A program made the translations under genes and the position numbers. From positions 1-64,000 of the forward strand of contig JAIXOU010000122.1 in NCBI GenBank assembly GCA_027486585.1: a DNA stretch of 64,000 bases, given 5' to 3'. Positions 43,301-52,132 of this stretch are shown in pieces (the first letter of the stretch is position 1; every line of letters begins with the position of its first letter). Under the pieces are notes generated by a model. That model was not told the origin of the DNA. It saw nothing but the letters and a program-made list of their open reading frames with translations, and searched no databases. This stretch comes from Verrucomicrobiaceae bacterium. Lineage in GTDB: Bacteria > Verrucomicrobiota > Verrucomicrobiia > Verrucomicrobiales > Verrucomicrobiaceae.

Positions 43301-46300
43301 CACCGCTCAGGATGGTGCAACACAGACGACTTACACGGTAACGGTTATGCGGTTGGCCGCTCCGAATATAAGTTCACCGATGTCTACCTTACTCACAGCC
43401 ACTGGCGTGACCGTGGGTGGCAACGTCACTGCCGATGGCGGGGCAGAGATTACTGAGCGTGGGGTGGTGTATTCTGTAAGCTCCGCGAACGCTGATCCGC
43501 TGATCAGCGGCACGGTTGTTACGAAAGTGATTGGAAGCGGCACAACAGGTGTATTCACGGTCCCAGTGAGCGGTTTAACGCAGGGCACAAGCTACAGCTT
43601 CAAGGCCTATGCCACCAACAGCCAGGGCACGACTTACACGAGCGTCGCCAACTTCACCACCCTAAGCACGAATGCCGACCTGATTCATTTATCTCTGAGC
43701 AGAGGCACACTTAGTCCGATCTTCGCTAGCGGCACGGTAACATACACCGCGAGTGTTAGCAATGCGACGAGCTCTATCACCATCACACCGACGCGAGCCC
43801 AGGCCAATGCGACTATCACGGCACGGGTCAACAGTGGCGTCGGCTACGATGTGACTGGCGGTAATGCAAGCGTAGCGATGGCACTCAATGTAGGCATGAA
43901 CACTGTGCTTGTTCGAGTGCTCGCGCAGGATGGAAGAACACTGAAGACTTACACAGTGACGATAACTCGTGAAAAAGTTAGCGCTCCCATCACCTTGGCT
44001 CAACTCACTCAGGTGGCGAATGGCACGCCACGTCCCGTGACTGCCTCTACCACGCCCGCTGACCTCACGGTGAAGACTCTGTATGCAGGCTCTACCACGG
44101 CACCAACTTTGCCTGGCAGCTATGCGGTGACTAGCACGATTGAGAGCTCGCTTTATCAGGGAACAGCCTCAGGCACTCTCACGGTGCTTGGCCTCAGCGG
44201 TCTTGAGCAGCCCATCCTCAGTGACAGCACAACGCCTGCGTTTACCAACGGCACCGACTACGGCAACGTTACTCTTGGTCGAGTGCTGACGCGGGTGTTC
44301 ACGGTGCTTAATCCAGGCGCGCAATCGGTGTCACTTTCCGGTAATCCTCTGGTCGAGGTGGAAGGTGCTCACAGCGGCGACTTCCAAGTCAGTGTCCTGC
44401 CTGAAATGGTGATCCCCGCCGGTGGTTCAGTCGCCTTTGAAGTTCGCTTTTCACCCACGCAGCCTGGATTGCGGACGGCTCGTGTGAAGCTGGTGAGCGC
44501 CGCTATCGCCAATGGTCCCCTCACCTTTGCCGTGCAAGGCTTTGGGTCGCTGCCAGCTCCGCGTGCTCAAACGATTGCCTTTGCCCCGCCGACGACGGTG
44601 TATTTGAGCCAGTCACCGCTTCAACTCACAGCCACGTCTTCTTCGGGGCTGCCAGTGACTTTGCATGTGATCTCTAGTCCTAGTCCAGCCACGCTGGGTC
44701 AAAACGGCGTGTTAAATCTTGCCTCGGCAGGAACGGTGAAGGTGGAGGCTCGTCAGGCAGGCAATGGCAGCTTTGCCCCAGCGCCAGCGCTGCTGCGCAC
44801 GATCACGGTGAAGGCTGATCCCACGACGCTGACGCTGGTGGATCTCATCAAGACTTACAACGGCGAAGCTCAGGAAGTCGGCATCGTTGGTGCCAATGCT
44901 GCCGACGTGGTGGTGACTTATCGAGTCGGGACCTTAGATAGCGAAGAGCCGCCGGTGAACGCGGGTCAATACCCCGTGAAGGCCGTGGCCGGTGATGTGA
45001 CCAAGACAGGCACCCTGATCATCAATCCAGCGCCGCTTTACGTGAACGTGGAGAACAAACGTCGTTTGGTGGGCGAGGATAATCCTGTGCTTACCGTGCT
45101 CTTTGACGGGTTCATCGGAACGGACAACTTGAGTTTGCTGAGCAAGTCCATCAATCTCGCCACAACAGCCAGCAAGACCAGCCCAGTGGGTAGCTACACC
45201 ATCACTTCCAGTGGCGGTGCGGTCACGACGAACTACAAGCTGATACACCGTCCCGGCACCCTAGTAGTGGAAGGTGTGGCTGGTAGCTACGAGGCTCTCT
45301 TGAAGCAACCCGGAAGTGGGTTGCCCAATGGCCACTTAGCTCTGACAGTGCCGGCGACGAGCCGCACGTTCACGGCCAGCTTGCGGTTAGGTCAGGAGTC
45401 TGCGGCGATCGCTTACAGCGGTAACTTGACCTTGTCCGCTCAGAGCCGACTGGCCACAGCAACCTTAAGCAAGACCGTCGCGGGAGGGGCCTATGAGCTG
45501 AAGGTGGTGCTGTCGATGTTTGGAGAATTGAACGTTGAGGTGAGACGTGCCGGAGTGCTGGTGGCCGGAGCTGACGATGGCATCCGCTTACTGACCTTGC
45601 CCACGGGGCAGAAGTCGGCGCAGGAAGGTAGCTACACGGCGATTTTGGAACCGGCTCTACCAGCTGGGCAAGCCGTGCCAGCGGGGGCAGGTTGGGCAAC
45701 GGCCAAGGTCGATGCCACAGGCAAAATGACGCTAACCGGTAAACTGGCCGATGGAACCGCCTTCACGGCCGGCGTGGCAGCCGATGTGGCCGAGAAACCG
45801 GGTTACCGGTTCTTTGTGCAGCCTTATGCGACCCTTCGAAAAGATAGCTACGTTGGCGGCAGCTTCACGCTGGCACCGCATCCAAGATCGGCAGGCAAGT
45901 CCTATGTGGCAGGCAGCAACCTAACTTGGGTGAAGGCGGGACAACCCAAAGACCTAGGCTATCGCTCAGGCTTCGGTCCAGTGACGAGCACGCTCAGGAT
46001 CGACCCATGGCAGGCCCCAACGACGACCAACCGCCTGTCTGCGCGGCTGGAGTTAGGCGTGGACGGGCGCTGGCAAGTCGAGCACAGCCAAACGGGTAGT
46101 CTAACGCACGCAGTCCTACCAACGCTTGTGGGAGTGAGTGCGACCAACGTGGTGGGTGTGCTAGCACCGCTAACCAACACAAGGAAATGGAAGGTGACGC
46201 TGACGCCGACCACCGGAGCCTACAGTGGCAGTTTTGAACTGCAGGAACTGACGGAACTGAGGAAAGTGAACTTCAGCGGCGTGCTGAGACAAACACCTAC

Positions 46301-46409
46301 ACTCACGGACGATCTGATAGGAGCTGGGCACTACTTGCTGCCCGCCTTAAAAACCGCGACAAGCAACGAACAGACCTCTGGGGCGGTATTTTTCTGGAGA
46401 CCGGAATAA
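40362..46409 (+). CDS. Giant secreted protein with two SUMF1/FGE-like modules and Ig-like repeats
   Basis: A 2015-residue exported protein with signal peptide at residues 1-33 (VVIALTLLSIATQTEA). Modules by approximate residues: Ig-like 35-123; SUMF1/EgtB/PvdO-like 126-393; Ig-like 402-495; second SUMF1-like 502-770; Fn3-like 797-897; cadherin-like beta sandwich 897-997; Fn3-like 1003-1103; cadherin-like 1104-1203; MBG-like 1208-1276; choice-of-anchor-D/ASPM-like 1283-1396; MBG-like 1398-1638; a C-terminal beta-rich domain 1640-2015. The catalytic CxxxxC of formylglycine-generating enzyme is not kept: module 1 reads GGSWPNASIYCR and module 2 GGSWSFDSLRCH, with only the second Cys. The modules are therefore probably ligand-binding or structural. 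No sorting signal was recognised. Confidence 0.9.
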   Translation: MFLRSRQHSSLADCFRVVIALTLLSIATQTEAAPSLSNLTVVQRPGTRLVDLTYNLLAPGLTSVTIKLEISSDGGATWTVPAVSATGAVGESVIPGNTKAIVWNAGADWPGNMSNQVRFRLTVDEGFAHIPSGSFTMGRTSGDTDSDAPPVTVTVSEFYMQKTETTKAQWDEVRAWAVNNGYNDLPSGGGKDSNHPVQRVTWWDVVKWCNARSEKEGLTPVYKTSGAIMKTGATEPAVNWSANGYRLPTEAEWEKAARGGVSGQRFPWNTDTISHTFANYYGSNNYAFDLSPVNNYHPSYTAGGMPYTSPVGSFAANGYGLHDMAGNVWEWCSDWYGNYTDGATDPKGAASGTHRVGRGGSWPNASIYCRIACRNWLMPDGYGHDVGFRPARILGPYSGNSALSQINTIAVTASQRAASKLVDISYDLAAPDFASMAVILEISSDGGATWTVPVTSATGAVGLGIAPGTGKSIVWNAGTDWPRSYSSQMRFRVTAANGAPAGFSFIPAGSFTIGSSSGGTFADAPSVSVVVSGFVIQQKETTKAQWDEVRTWSLSNGYTDLSAGAGKAPNHPVQTVTWWDVVKWCNARSEKEGRTPVYRTSGAVMKTGTNEPEVNWSANGYRLPTEAEWEKAARGGASVKPFPWGTDTISHTLANYYGSSSYAFDLSPINNYHQSYMAGGMPYTSPVGSFAANGYGLHDMAGNVWEWCSDWYAAGSYMAGTTDPRGPATGTYRVRRGGSWSFDSLRCHAAFRGPNNSPGVPNNDVGFRSALSSVSNTAIGSAEISNISVDTSDASAVSSPTAVSITTSGSTLGGVVTAAGGAIITERGVVYSDMETNADPLMGGTGVTKVVATGTTDIFTTEVTGLIQGTSYSFKAYITNSQGTTYTSVASFTTLSTNADLRALTLSSGTLSPAFERGTTIYAANVSNATTSTIITPTRAQANATVEVRANYGTYAAVTNGNPSASLDLNEGMNTVFVRVTAQDGATQTTYTVTVMRLAAPNISSPMSTLLTATGVTVGGNVTADGGAEITERGVVYSVSSANADPLISGTVVTKVIGSGTTGVFTVPVSGLTQGTSYSFKAYATNSQGTTYTSVANFTTLSTNADLIHLSLSRGTLSPIFASGTVTYTASVSNATSSITITPTRAQANATITARVNSGVGYDVTGGNASVAMALNVGMNTVLVRVLAQDGRTLKTYTVTITREKVSAPITLAQLTQVANGTPRPVTASTTPADLTVKTLYAGSTTAPTLPGSYAVTSTIESSLYQGTASGTLTVLGLSGLEQPILSDSTTPAFTNGTDYGNVTLGRVLTRVFTVLNPGAQSVSLSGNPLVEVEGAHSGDFQVSVLPEMVIPAGGSVAFEVRFSPTQPGLRTARVKLVSAAIANGPLTFAVQGFGSLPAPRAQTIAFAPPTTVYLSQSPLQLTATSSSGLPVTLHVISSPSPATLGQNGVLNLASAGTVKVEARQAGNGSFAPAPALLRTITVKADPTTLTLVDLIKTYNGEAQEVGIVGANAADVVVTYRVGTLDSEEPPVNAGQYPVKAVAGDVTKTGTLIINPAPLYVNVENKRRLVGEDNPVLTVLFDGFIGTDNLSLLSKSINLATTASKTSPVGSYTITSSGGAVTTNYKLIHRPGTLVVEGVAGSYEALLKQPGSGLPNGHLALTVPATSRTFTASLRLGQESAAIAYSGNLTLSAQSRLATATLSKTVAGGAYELKVVLSMFGELNVEVRRAGVLVAGADDGIRLLTLPTGQKSAQEGSYTAILEPALPAGQAVPAGAGWATAKVDATGKMTLTGKLADGTAFTAGVAADVAEKPGYRFFVQPYATLRKDSYVGGSFTLAPHPRSAGKSYVAGSNLTWVKAGQPKDLGYRSGFGPVTSTLRIDPWQAPTTTNRLSARLELGVDGRWQVEHSQTGSLTHAVLPTLVGVSATNVVGVLAPLTNTRKWKVTLTPTTGAYSGSFELQELTELRKVNFSGVLRQTPTLTDDLIGAGHYLLPALKTATSNEQTSGAVFFWRPE

Positions 46410-46513
46410 TAGCGCGAACCAAGTCTTCAATCCCGTGCTCCTGCAGCGCACGGGTTGAAGTTCTGATCCTCCTCCTTTTCGCCAAGATCCGCCGGATTCA
46501 GGCTCCCTGAATC

Positions 46514-47584
46514 TCAATCATACGAGATGGCTTCAAAGACGGCACCGCCGAGCAGTTGGTCGCCGTCGTAGAGGGCGCAGATTTGGCCTGGGGTGAGGGC
46601 ACGTTGGGGCTGCTGATATTCGAGGCTGGCTCTGCCGTCTCCTAGGGGGGTGAATTGGGCTAAACCAGCTGGGCAACGGTAGCGGGGCTGGGCGTTCAGA
46701 AGACGTGGTTGATCGAGTGGCAGGCCAGCTGTGGAAACTCCGGTGAGGGTGCAGCGGCGGGCCCAGAGCAGGGGAGTGTCCGGGCGCTCGATGGCGATGA
46801 CGAGTTCGTTGGTCTCAGGGCGTTTGGCCACGACGACGAAGGCTTGTTTGAAGAGGTTGCTGGCCACGCCGATGCCTTTTCGCTGTCCGAGGGTGTAGAG
46901 ATGCAGGCCCTTGTGCTGACCGAGGATGCGGCCTTCGAGATCGACAATGTTTCCGGGGCGGTCCGCGACAAAGGTGCGTAGGAAGTCTTCCATCTTCACT
47001 TCTCCGATGAAGCAGATGCCTTGGCTGTCTTTTTTGTCGGCGGTTTTTAAGTTCAGGCGGCGCGCTTCTTCCCGGAGTTCCGGTTTTAAGAGATGACCGA
47101 TGGGAAAGCGGGCGATTTGCACCTGCTCGGGCCGCATCATGGCGAGGAAGTAGGTCTGATCTTTGTTGGGATCTGCGCCTCTGAGGATGGTCTGATCGTC
47201 TGACTTGCGGGCATAGTGACCCGTGGCGATGGCGTCGAAGCCGCGCTCGCGGGCCCAATCCCAAAGGACGCCAAACTTCATCTCGCGATTGCACATCACA
47301 TCAGGATTTGGGGTGATGCCGTCCTGATAACCTTCTAGCAAATATTTCACCACACGCTCACGGTATTCCTTCATGAGATTGACGATGTGCAGCTCAATGC
47401 CGAGCTGATCGGCGACGGCGCGTGCATCGACGATGTCCTCTTCCCAGGGGCAATGACCGATGATGTTTTCTTCATTGATCCAGTTCTTCATGTAAGCTCC
47501 GACGACTTCATGCCCCTCCCGCACGAGCAGCGCGGTGGCGACGCTGCTGTCCACTCCTCCTGACATGGCGGATAAAATCTTCAT
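46514..47584 (-). CDS. mnmA: tRNA-specific 2-thiouridylase
   Basis: Thiolates U34 of Lys/Glu/Gln tRNAs using ATP and a persulfide donor. It has 356 residues, normal length. PP-loop [15 protein letters not shown] at the N-terminus, the catalytic Cys pair in [17 protein letters not shown] and [16 protein letters not shown], and the C-terminal beta barrel ending [13 protein letters not shown] are all present. The last 25 codons are duplicated in decayed form at 39355-39429. If that reflects integration, the present 3' end was brought in by the element. Confidence 0.96.
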   Translation of the reverse strand: MKILSAMSGGVDSSVATALLVREGHEVVGAYMKNWINEENIIGHCPWEEDIVDARAVADQLGIELHIVNLMKEYRERVVKYLLEGYQDGITPNPDVMCNREMKFGVLWDWARERGFDAIATGHYARKSDDQTILRGADPNKDQTYFLAMMRPEQVQIARFPIGHLLKPELREEARRLNLKTADKKDSQGICFIGEVKMEDFLRTFVADRPGNIVDLEGRILGQHKGLHLYTLGQRKGIGVASNLFKQAFVVVAKRPETNELVIAIERPDTPLLWARRCTLTGVSTAGLPLDQPRLLNAQPRYRCPAGLAQFTPLGDGRASLEYQQPQRALTPGQICALYDGDQLLGGAVFEAISYD

Positions 47585-47621
47585 GGCCTAACTTGGCACA
47601 GGCTTTTCATAGAAACAAATG

Positions 47622-48899
47622 TCACAACTGATGCTGTACGAGTCTGCCCAGGAATCCCTGGATGTGACGGAGGGTTGAGAGCTTCAAATCAGGGTGGGCG
47701 AGCTGTTTGCAGCGTGTTTTATCGTGCTCGTGCATCTGGCGCTGTTCTTTGGCAAAGGCGGGGCTTAGCACGAGGAGGTTGTTCTCATCATTGATGAAAA
47801 AGGACCGTTGATCCATGTTGCCAGAGCCAATGATGCTGAGGTGATCATCAATAACGACCAGCTTTCCATGCATCATGCAGGGCTGAAATTCATGCACCTC
47901 TACACCTGCGGCTATCAGGCGTTTCAACAAGGGCTGTGTCACGGATTGGCAGATCGGCATGTCAGTGTGATCCCCTGGGACCAGCATCTCAATGCGGACA
48001 CCGCGTTTTCTCGCATCCATCAAGGCCTGAATCATGGGACGATTAGGGATGAAATAGGCGTGAGAGATGAGGATGGATTGCTGGGCGGATTGGATGGCTA
48101 AAAGAAAGCTGCTGCCGATGCGGTCGGGCGCTTTTTTGGGCGAACCGAGGACGCTTTGAGCCTGTAAAGATCCAGCTGAGGTGAGTTTGGGGAAATAGTC
48201 AGGTCCTGAAAGTCGGCTGCGTGTGAGTTCCTGCCAGTTATCATTGAAGGCTTCTTGAAGCTGCGATACCACGGGGCCGCGAACCTCATACATGGTGTCT
48301 CGCCAGCGCAGTGCATCCTCCGCATGACCATCCCAGGCATAGGCCAGACCAGCACCGCCAACGAAACCTATTTGACCGTCCACGACGAGGATTCGGCGAT
48401 GGGTCCGATGATTGTAGCGGAAGGGATTTAGCCAAGACCAGCGGCTGTAAAGATGCAGATCGACACCCGCCTCTTGCATGGCTTTGAGGTGCTGTTTCCC
48501 ATAGGTGTTGCAGCCATAATCATCCAGCACCACGTGAACTTTGACGCCTGCTTTAGCACGCTCGATAAATGCTGTCGTGAAGTCGGCGACGGGCTGGCTA
48601 TCGACACAAACGAAGTTTTCCCAAGTGATCGTTTTTTGAGCGCCACGGATGGCCTTCAGCATGGCTGGGATAAAGTTGCCGCCATTGGGCAACGTCACGA
48701 CGCTATTGCCAGAGCTCCAGGCCTGCCCGGTGATGCGGCTCATTTCTGTGGCAAAGGCTGCACTCGTCACAGAACCGACATTGGCGGTCAGTTTTTGATG
48801 CCGACCCGTGGCGCAGGCACTCAGCAGCAACGTTAAAAGGAGAAGAGCGCTATGGTATCCCAATCTCACGGCAAGCTGAAGCCCATTTTCTTCCACCAA
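47622..48899 (-). CDS. Phospholipase D-type cardiolipin synthase, lipoprotein-like
   Basis: A 425-residue PLD-superfamily protein that would make cardiolipin from phosphatidylglycerol. The N-terminus (LLLLTLLLSACATG) has a lipobox LSAC, unusual because most Cls enzymes have TM helices. Two HKD motifs: the first, HRTHRRILVVDGQIGFVGG, has Arg in place of Lys; the second, MHGKLVVIDDHLSIIGSGN, is canonical. The start overlaps the glutaredoxin stop by 34 bp. A shorter start at a non-ATG codon cannot be excluded. Other PLD functions remain possible. Confidence 0.87.
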   Translation of the reverse strand: MVEENGLQLAVRLGYHSALLLLTLLLSACATGRHQKLTANVGSVTSAAFATEMSRITGQAWSSGNSVVTLPNGGNFIPAMLKAIRGAQKTITWENFVCVDSQPVADFTTAFIERAKAGVKVHVVLDDYGCNTYGKQHLKAMQEAGVDLHLYSRWSWLNPFRYNHRTHRRILVVDGQIGFVGGAGLAYAWDGHAEDALRWRDTMYEVRGPVVSQLQEAFNDNWQELTRSRLSGPDYFPKLTSAGSLQAQSVLGSPKKAPDRIGSSFLLAIQSAQQSILISHAYFIPNRPMIQALMDARKRGVRIEMLVPGDHTDMPICQSVTQPLLKRLIAAGVEVHEFQPCMMHGKLVVIDDHLSIIGSGNMDQRSFFINDENNLLVLSPAFAKEQRQMHEHDKTRCKQLAHPDLKLSTLRHIQGFLGRLVQHQL

Positions 48900-49126
48900 A
48901 CTTCCAGTTCATCGGCACCAAAGTCGGCCAGGATGTGATCATCAACGTCGATTGAGGGTGCCTTTGTCTGCTTCGTAAGCGCTAACATCTCAGCCCGAGC
49001 AGAAGCGTCTCGGATGACGTCTAAAAGGGTGAATGAAATCCCGTGGCCGGTGAGCCACTCGATGGCTTCATCACACCAAGGACAACCAGGTTTGATGAAG
49101 AGGCGGATTTGAGTCGGAGTCATCAT
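48866..49126 (-). CDS. Glutaredoxin-like protein
   Basis: An 86-residue thioredoxin-fold protein with the redox motif GCPWCDEAIEWL near the N-terminus and the cis-Pro region TKQTKAPSIDVDDHILADFG. It would reduce disulfides or deglutathionylate proteins in the cytoplasm. It lies between the transglutaminase and cardiolipin synthase genes on one strand, overlapping the latter. Confidence 0.88.
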   Translation of the reverse strand: MMTPTQIRLFIKPGCPWCDEAIEWLTGHGISFTLLDVIRDASARAEMLALTKQTKAPSIDVDDHILADFGADELEVWWKKMGFSLP

Positions 49127-49148
49127 TGGGGTAGGGAAGGGAAGTGAA

Positions 49149-50027
49149 TTAGAGGATTTGTCGAATTTGTACGATCACTTCCATCTGCTGGGTGCCTTTG
49201 CCTCGGAAGCTGCCGCTCACTGGCTTGATGTCTCCGTAGTCGCGTCCGCTTGCCAGCTTGATGTAGCGAGTGTCGGCCACGCGGTCATGCGTGGGATCCC
49301 AGGCTTTCCAGCCGTAGTGGGGTAAGAAGACCTCCATCCAGGCATGGGAGGCCTCATTTTCATCACCCGTTTTATCATTGTAAAAGTAGCCACTGACGTA
49401 CCGTGCCGGAATGCCCTGACTTCGGCAAAAGGCGATCATGACGTGTGCAAAGTCCTGGCATACGCCCCGGCGGTCACGCAGAGCTGATCCAGCATCGGTG
49501 TGTACATGTGTCCAGTCAGGATCGTAAGTAAACGTCCGAAAGACGTGATTGCCCAGTTTGACTGCGTCTTGCCAAAGATCCGTCACCGGACCTCCTAGAA
49601 CATCGACGGCTTCTCGCCAGATGGCCACGTTTTGGGGGACAAACTTCGACTCCACAACGAAGTCGAAGTAGTTCTCTTCCACACTGCGATCATTGAGTGA
49701 TTCAAGAGTCAAGCCAACGGGCGGATCGCCGCGAGGATCCGCACGAGTTTCAATCTCTGAAAGCGACTCGATCTCCAAGCTGGAGTGCGGTACATGCAGT
49801 TCAAAGTGATCGACTCTGTTCTGATAAAAGTCATAGTGGGTTTTGATGGTTGTTTCCGGGCTGACTCGAAGATTGAAGCTGGAACAGCGCTGGAACGGGT
49901 CTGAAAGCGGGCGCAAACGCACATCATTGTAGCTTTCTAAAGCCTGCCCCTCATAGACATAGCGCGTCAGGTGACGCACTCGCAGGTGCATCCCGGTTAC
50001 GAAAGGGAAAGTGGGGTTCATAGACAT
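49149..50027 (-). CDS. Transglutaminase-like (cysteine protease-fold) family protein
   Basis: A 292-residue cytoplasmic protein. The N-terminal bacterial transglutaminase-like beta domain (LRVRHLTRYVYEGQALESYN) is followed by the catalytic core with Cys in DRRGVCQDFAHVMIAFCRSQ, His in EASHAWMEVFLPHYG and Asp in WKAWDPTHD. Met13 (start 49991) would match the usual family N-terminus better than the annotated ATG at 50027. Activity is probably a protease or amidase rather than cross-linking. Confidence 0.9.
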   Translation of the reverse strand: MSMNPTFPFVTGMHLRVRHLTRYVYEGQALESYNDVRLRPLSDPFQRCSSFNLRVSPETTIKTHYDFYQNRVDHFELHVPHSSLEIESLSEIETRADPRGDPPVGLTLESLNDRSVEENYFDFVVESKFVPQNVAIWREAVDVLGGPVTDLWQDAVKLGNHVFRTFTYDPDWTHVHTDAGSALRDRRGVCQDFAHVMIAFCRSQGIPARYVSGYFYNDKTGDENEASHAWMEVFLPHYGWKAWDPTHDRVADTRYIKLASGRDYGDIKPVSGSFRGKGTQQMEVIVQIRQIL

Positions 50028-50185
50028 CGGGAGACTCTCCGCATTAAGCAGTCAGAGCACCGCGTCAAGTGAACCTCTCTTGTCAGTTGTATCTCATGCC
50101 TTTTTCCGGTGCCTACTTGATCATTCATTAAAAAAGCACTGGCAAAGAGGCAAAGCGTGCTTATCTCTCCGTCCCCAAAATTTTT

Positions 50186-50260
50186 GCGCGGTTAGCTCAG
50201 TGGTAGAGCATTGCCTTCACACGGCAAGGGTCGCAGGTTCGAACCCTGCACCGCGCACCA
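50186..50260 (+). tRNA. tRNA-Val (CAC) with encoded CCA
   Basis: Cloverleaf GCGCGGT / ACCGCGC acceptor, D-arm GCTCAGTGGTAGAGC, anticodon stem TTGCC / GGCAA enclosing TTCACAC (anticodon CAC), T-arm GCAGGTTCGAACCCTGC, discriminator A and encoded CCA at 50258-50260. Confidence 0.94.
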
Positions 50261-50332
50261 TTCATGCGTTTTTGATGCGGCGGGACTTTGGGTGGTAGTT
50301 GCCATTGCTCAGATCTTGTTTGAAGATGAGTC

Positions 50333-51064
50333 ATGCCCGAATTGACTTCTGCCAAAGAACAACCCCATCCCTTAGCTGACTTGCTGTTAACGGTGATTTT
50401 GCCGTCGGTGGTTTTGGAGTCACTCAGTAAGCCTGAGCGACTGGGGCCGGCTTGGGCCTTGGCGGTTGCTTTGATTTTGCCCTTGGGTTTTGGTCTTTAT
50501 TGCTTTGTGAAAAAGCGCGGGCTGAATTTCTTTTCTGTCCTGGGATTGATAGCCGTGATTGTGACGGGCGGACTGGGATTGCTGAATCTCGATCCGATTT
50601 GGTTTGCCATCAAAGAGGCAGCTTTTCCTGTGTTTTTGGGCATGGCCTTTCCGCTGAGTTTTTATTCGAAGAAACCGCTGGTCAATGAATTGCTGCTCAA
50701 TCCACAGGTGATCAATCATCGTCTGCTTTTTGGGGCGTTGGACTCGCCCGAGAAGCAGCTGAATTTTCAGTCACTGATGGGGCGCGCCTCATGGATGCTG
50801 GCAGGGACCATGTTGATGTCGGCTGTGGCTAATGCGCTGCTGGTCTTGTTTTATCTGAAAGGAACTGAGCCGGGCACGGAGGCCTACACGCAGGCAATTG
50901 GTCGGCAAAATTGGGTGGGCTTCATCGTCATTGGTGTGCCGATGTTGGCGGTGACCATGGCTTTGCTATTTTGGTTACTACGCCGGATTCAGGGGATCAC
51001 AGGGCTGGAGCGGGATGATCTCATGAACCCCGGAACGACCGTGCGCCGGAAGATCGGAGAGTGA
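50333..51064 (+). CDS. VC0807-like integral membrane protein
   Basis: A 243-residue protein with about six TM segments (for example LGPAWALAVALILPLGFGLY, FFSVLGLIAVIVTGGLGLL) and the segment WFAIKEAAFPVFLGMAFPLS seen in the VC0807 family. Function unknown. It is the first gene after tRNA-Val and convergent with the lipoprotein gene 7 bp away. Confidence 0.75.
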   Translation: MPELTSAKEQPHPLADLLLTVILPSVVLESLSKPERLGPAWALAVALILPLGFGLYCFVKKRGLNFFSVLGLIAVIVTGGLGLLNLDPIWFAIKEAAFPVFLGMAFPLSFYSKKPLVNELLLNPQVINHRLLFGALDSPEKQLNFQSLMGRASWMLAGTMLMSAVANALLVLFYLKGTEPGTEAYTQAIGRQNWVGFIVIGVPMLAVTMALLFWLLRRIQGITGLERDDLMNPGTTVRRKIGE

Positions 51065-51071
51065 AAATAGC

Positions 51072-51527
51072 CTATTGCGGACCGCGCAGATAGTCAGTGA
51101 CTCGATTACTGCGGAAGGTGACGCTGCCAGCTTTGTAAGGCACGTACATGACGGCGGGGCCCATGTTTCCCCAATAACCGGCACCACCGAAGCGTCCGCA
51201 GCCGCCGTATCCCCAGGGGCCACCACCAAAGCCCATGCCAAAGGTGTTGGTGTAAACAGGTTGGCTGCCAATGTAGGTCCATTGTTCGACAGAGCTGCCT
51301 TTTTGCTTGCCTGTAGCAACTTGATTGGGTCGTCCCCAAGCCAAAAAGACACCTTCTTTGGTCATGCCTTCACGGATACTGCCCTGCTGAACGAGTAGCT
51401 GATCATTCGTGCTAAGGGACTGATAAATCTGCGGGTTGTTGGCAATGCGTCGCTCGATGGGATGGACACAGCTACTCAGACCGAGTGCAAGTAAACTAAA
51501 GGCAAGGAGGCGGAACTTGGTTTTCAT
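51072..51527 (-). CDS. Small lipoprotein, SmpA/OmlA (BamE)-like fold suspected
   Basis: A 151-residue lipoprotein: the start at 51527 gives signal MKTKFRLLAFSLLALGLSSC with lipobox LSSC. The segment IREGMTKEGVFLAWGRPNQV followed by SVEQWTYIGSQPVY resembles SmpA/OmlA-type domains. The C-terminal half is rich in Gly/Tyr/Phe (GMGFGGGPWGYGGCGRFGG). A longer frame to 51758 runs into the divergent region and lacks support. Function unknown. Confidence 0.75.
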   Translation of the reverse strand: MKTKFRLLAFSLLALGLSSCVHPIERRIANNPQIYQSLSTNDQLLVQQGSIREGMTKEGVFLAWGRPNQVATGKQKGSSVEQWTYIGSQPVYTNTFGMGFGGGPWGYGGCGRFGGAGYWGNMGPAVMYVPYKAGSVTFRSNRVTDYLRGPQ

Positions 51528-51594
51528 GGGTAGCGGTAGTCTATAAGTCATGGCAGAGACGCGGATCTTGAGCATCTGTTCAAAAGTAAGCGAA

Positions 51595-52080
51595 CTAAAG
51601 TCGGGCTGCGAAATGCACTTGGCGGCCGATTTCTTCAAATCCACAAGAGGGGTAGAGGCTCTGACCAATGACATTGGAGGCCATGGTTTCGATCTTAGCC
51701 ACTTTGAGCCCGCATTCGCGAAAGTAGTCCAAGGCGTGATGGATGAGCCTTCTGCCAAGGCCTAGACCACGGGCTTCCTGAACGACGGCGAGGTTGGGGA
51801 TGCGACCGATGGAATTGAGCGGGTCCACTCTCGTGGTGATGTAGCCAAGGATGACCCCATCTCGGATGGCGACGAAACAGCCCGCCGGATTGATGGTGCA
51901 ATCTTCGTCGATGTTGTCGGCTTTTCGTGCCTTCCAATCGCGTTCGTTCCAGATGCCTAGGCGATCCTCTAGCATCTCGTCGTAAGCGACGCTGCCAAAG
52001 GAATCGACAGTGATCTGCCGCAAAAACGGAAGATCACTCGAGTGATAGTGCCGTATCGTGACTGGTGATTCGTGCGTCAT
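51595..52080 (-). CDS. GNAT family N-acetyltransferase
   Basis: A 161-residue GNAT-fold acetyltransferase: VTIRHYHSSDLPFLRQITVD at the N-terminus, ILGYITTRVDPLNSIGRIPN as central strands, and the acetyl-CoA loop VVQEARGLGLGRRLIHHALD (Q/RxxGxG/A). The closing LYPSCGFEEIGRQVHF is typical. Substrate unknown. It lies 52 bp after the ftsH stop region on the same strand. Confidence 0.88.
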   Translation of the reverse strand: MTHESPVTIRHYHSSDLPFLRQITVDSFGSVAYDEMLEDRLGIWNERDWKARKADNIDEDCTINPAGCFVAIRDGVILGYITTRVDPLNSIGRIPNLAVVQEARGLGLGRRLIHHALDYFRECGLKVAKIETMASNVIGQSLYPSCGFEEIGRQVHFAARL

Positions 52081-52132
52081 GGCTGAGATAAAAAAGACAA
52101 TCGAAGCCGACGAACGTTCAGCGAGTCAAGAA

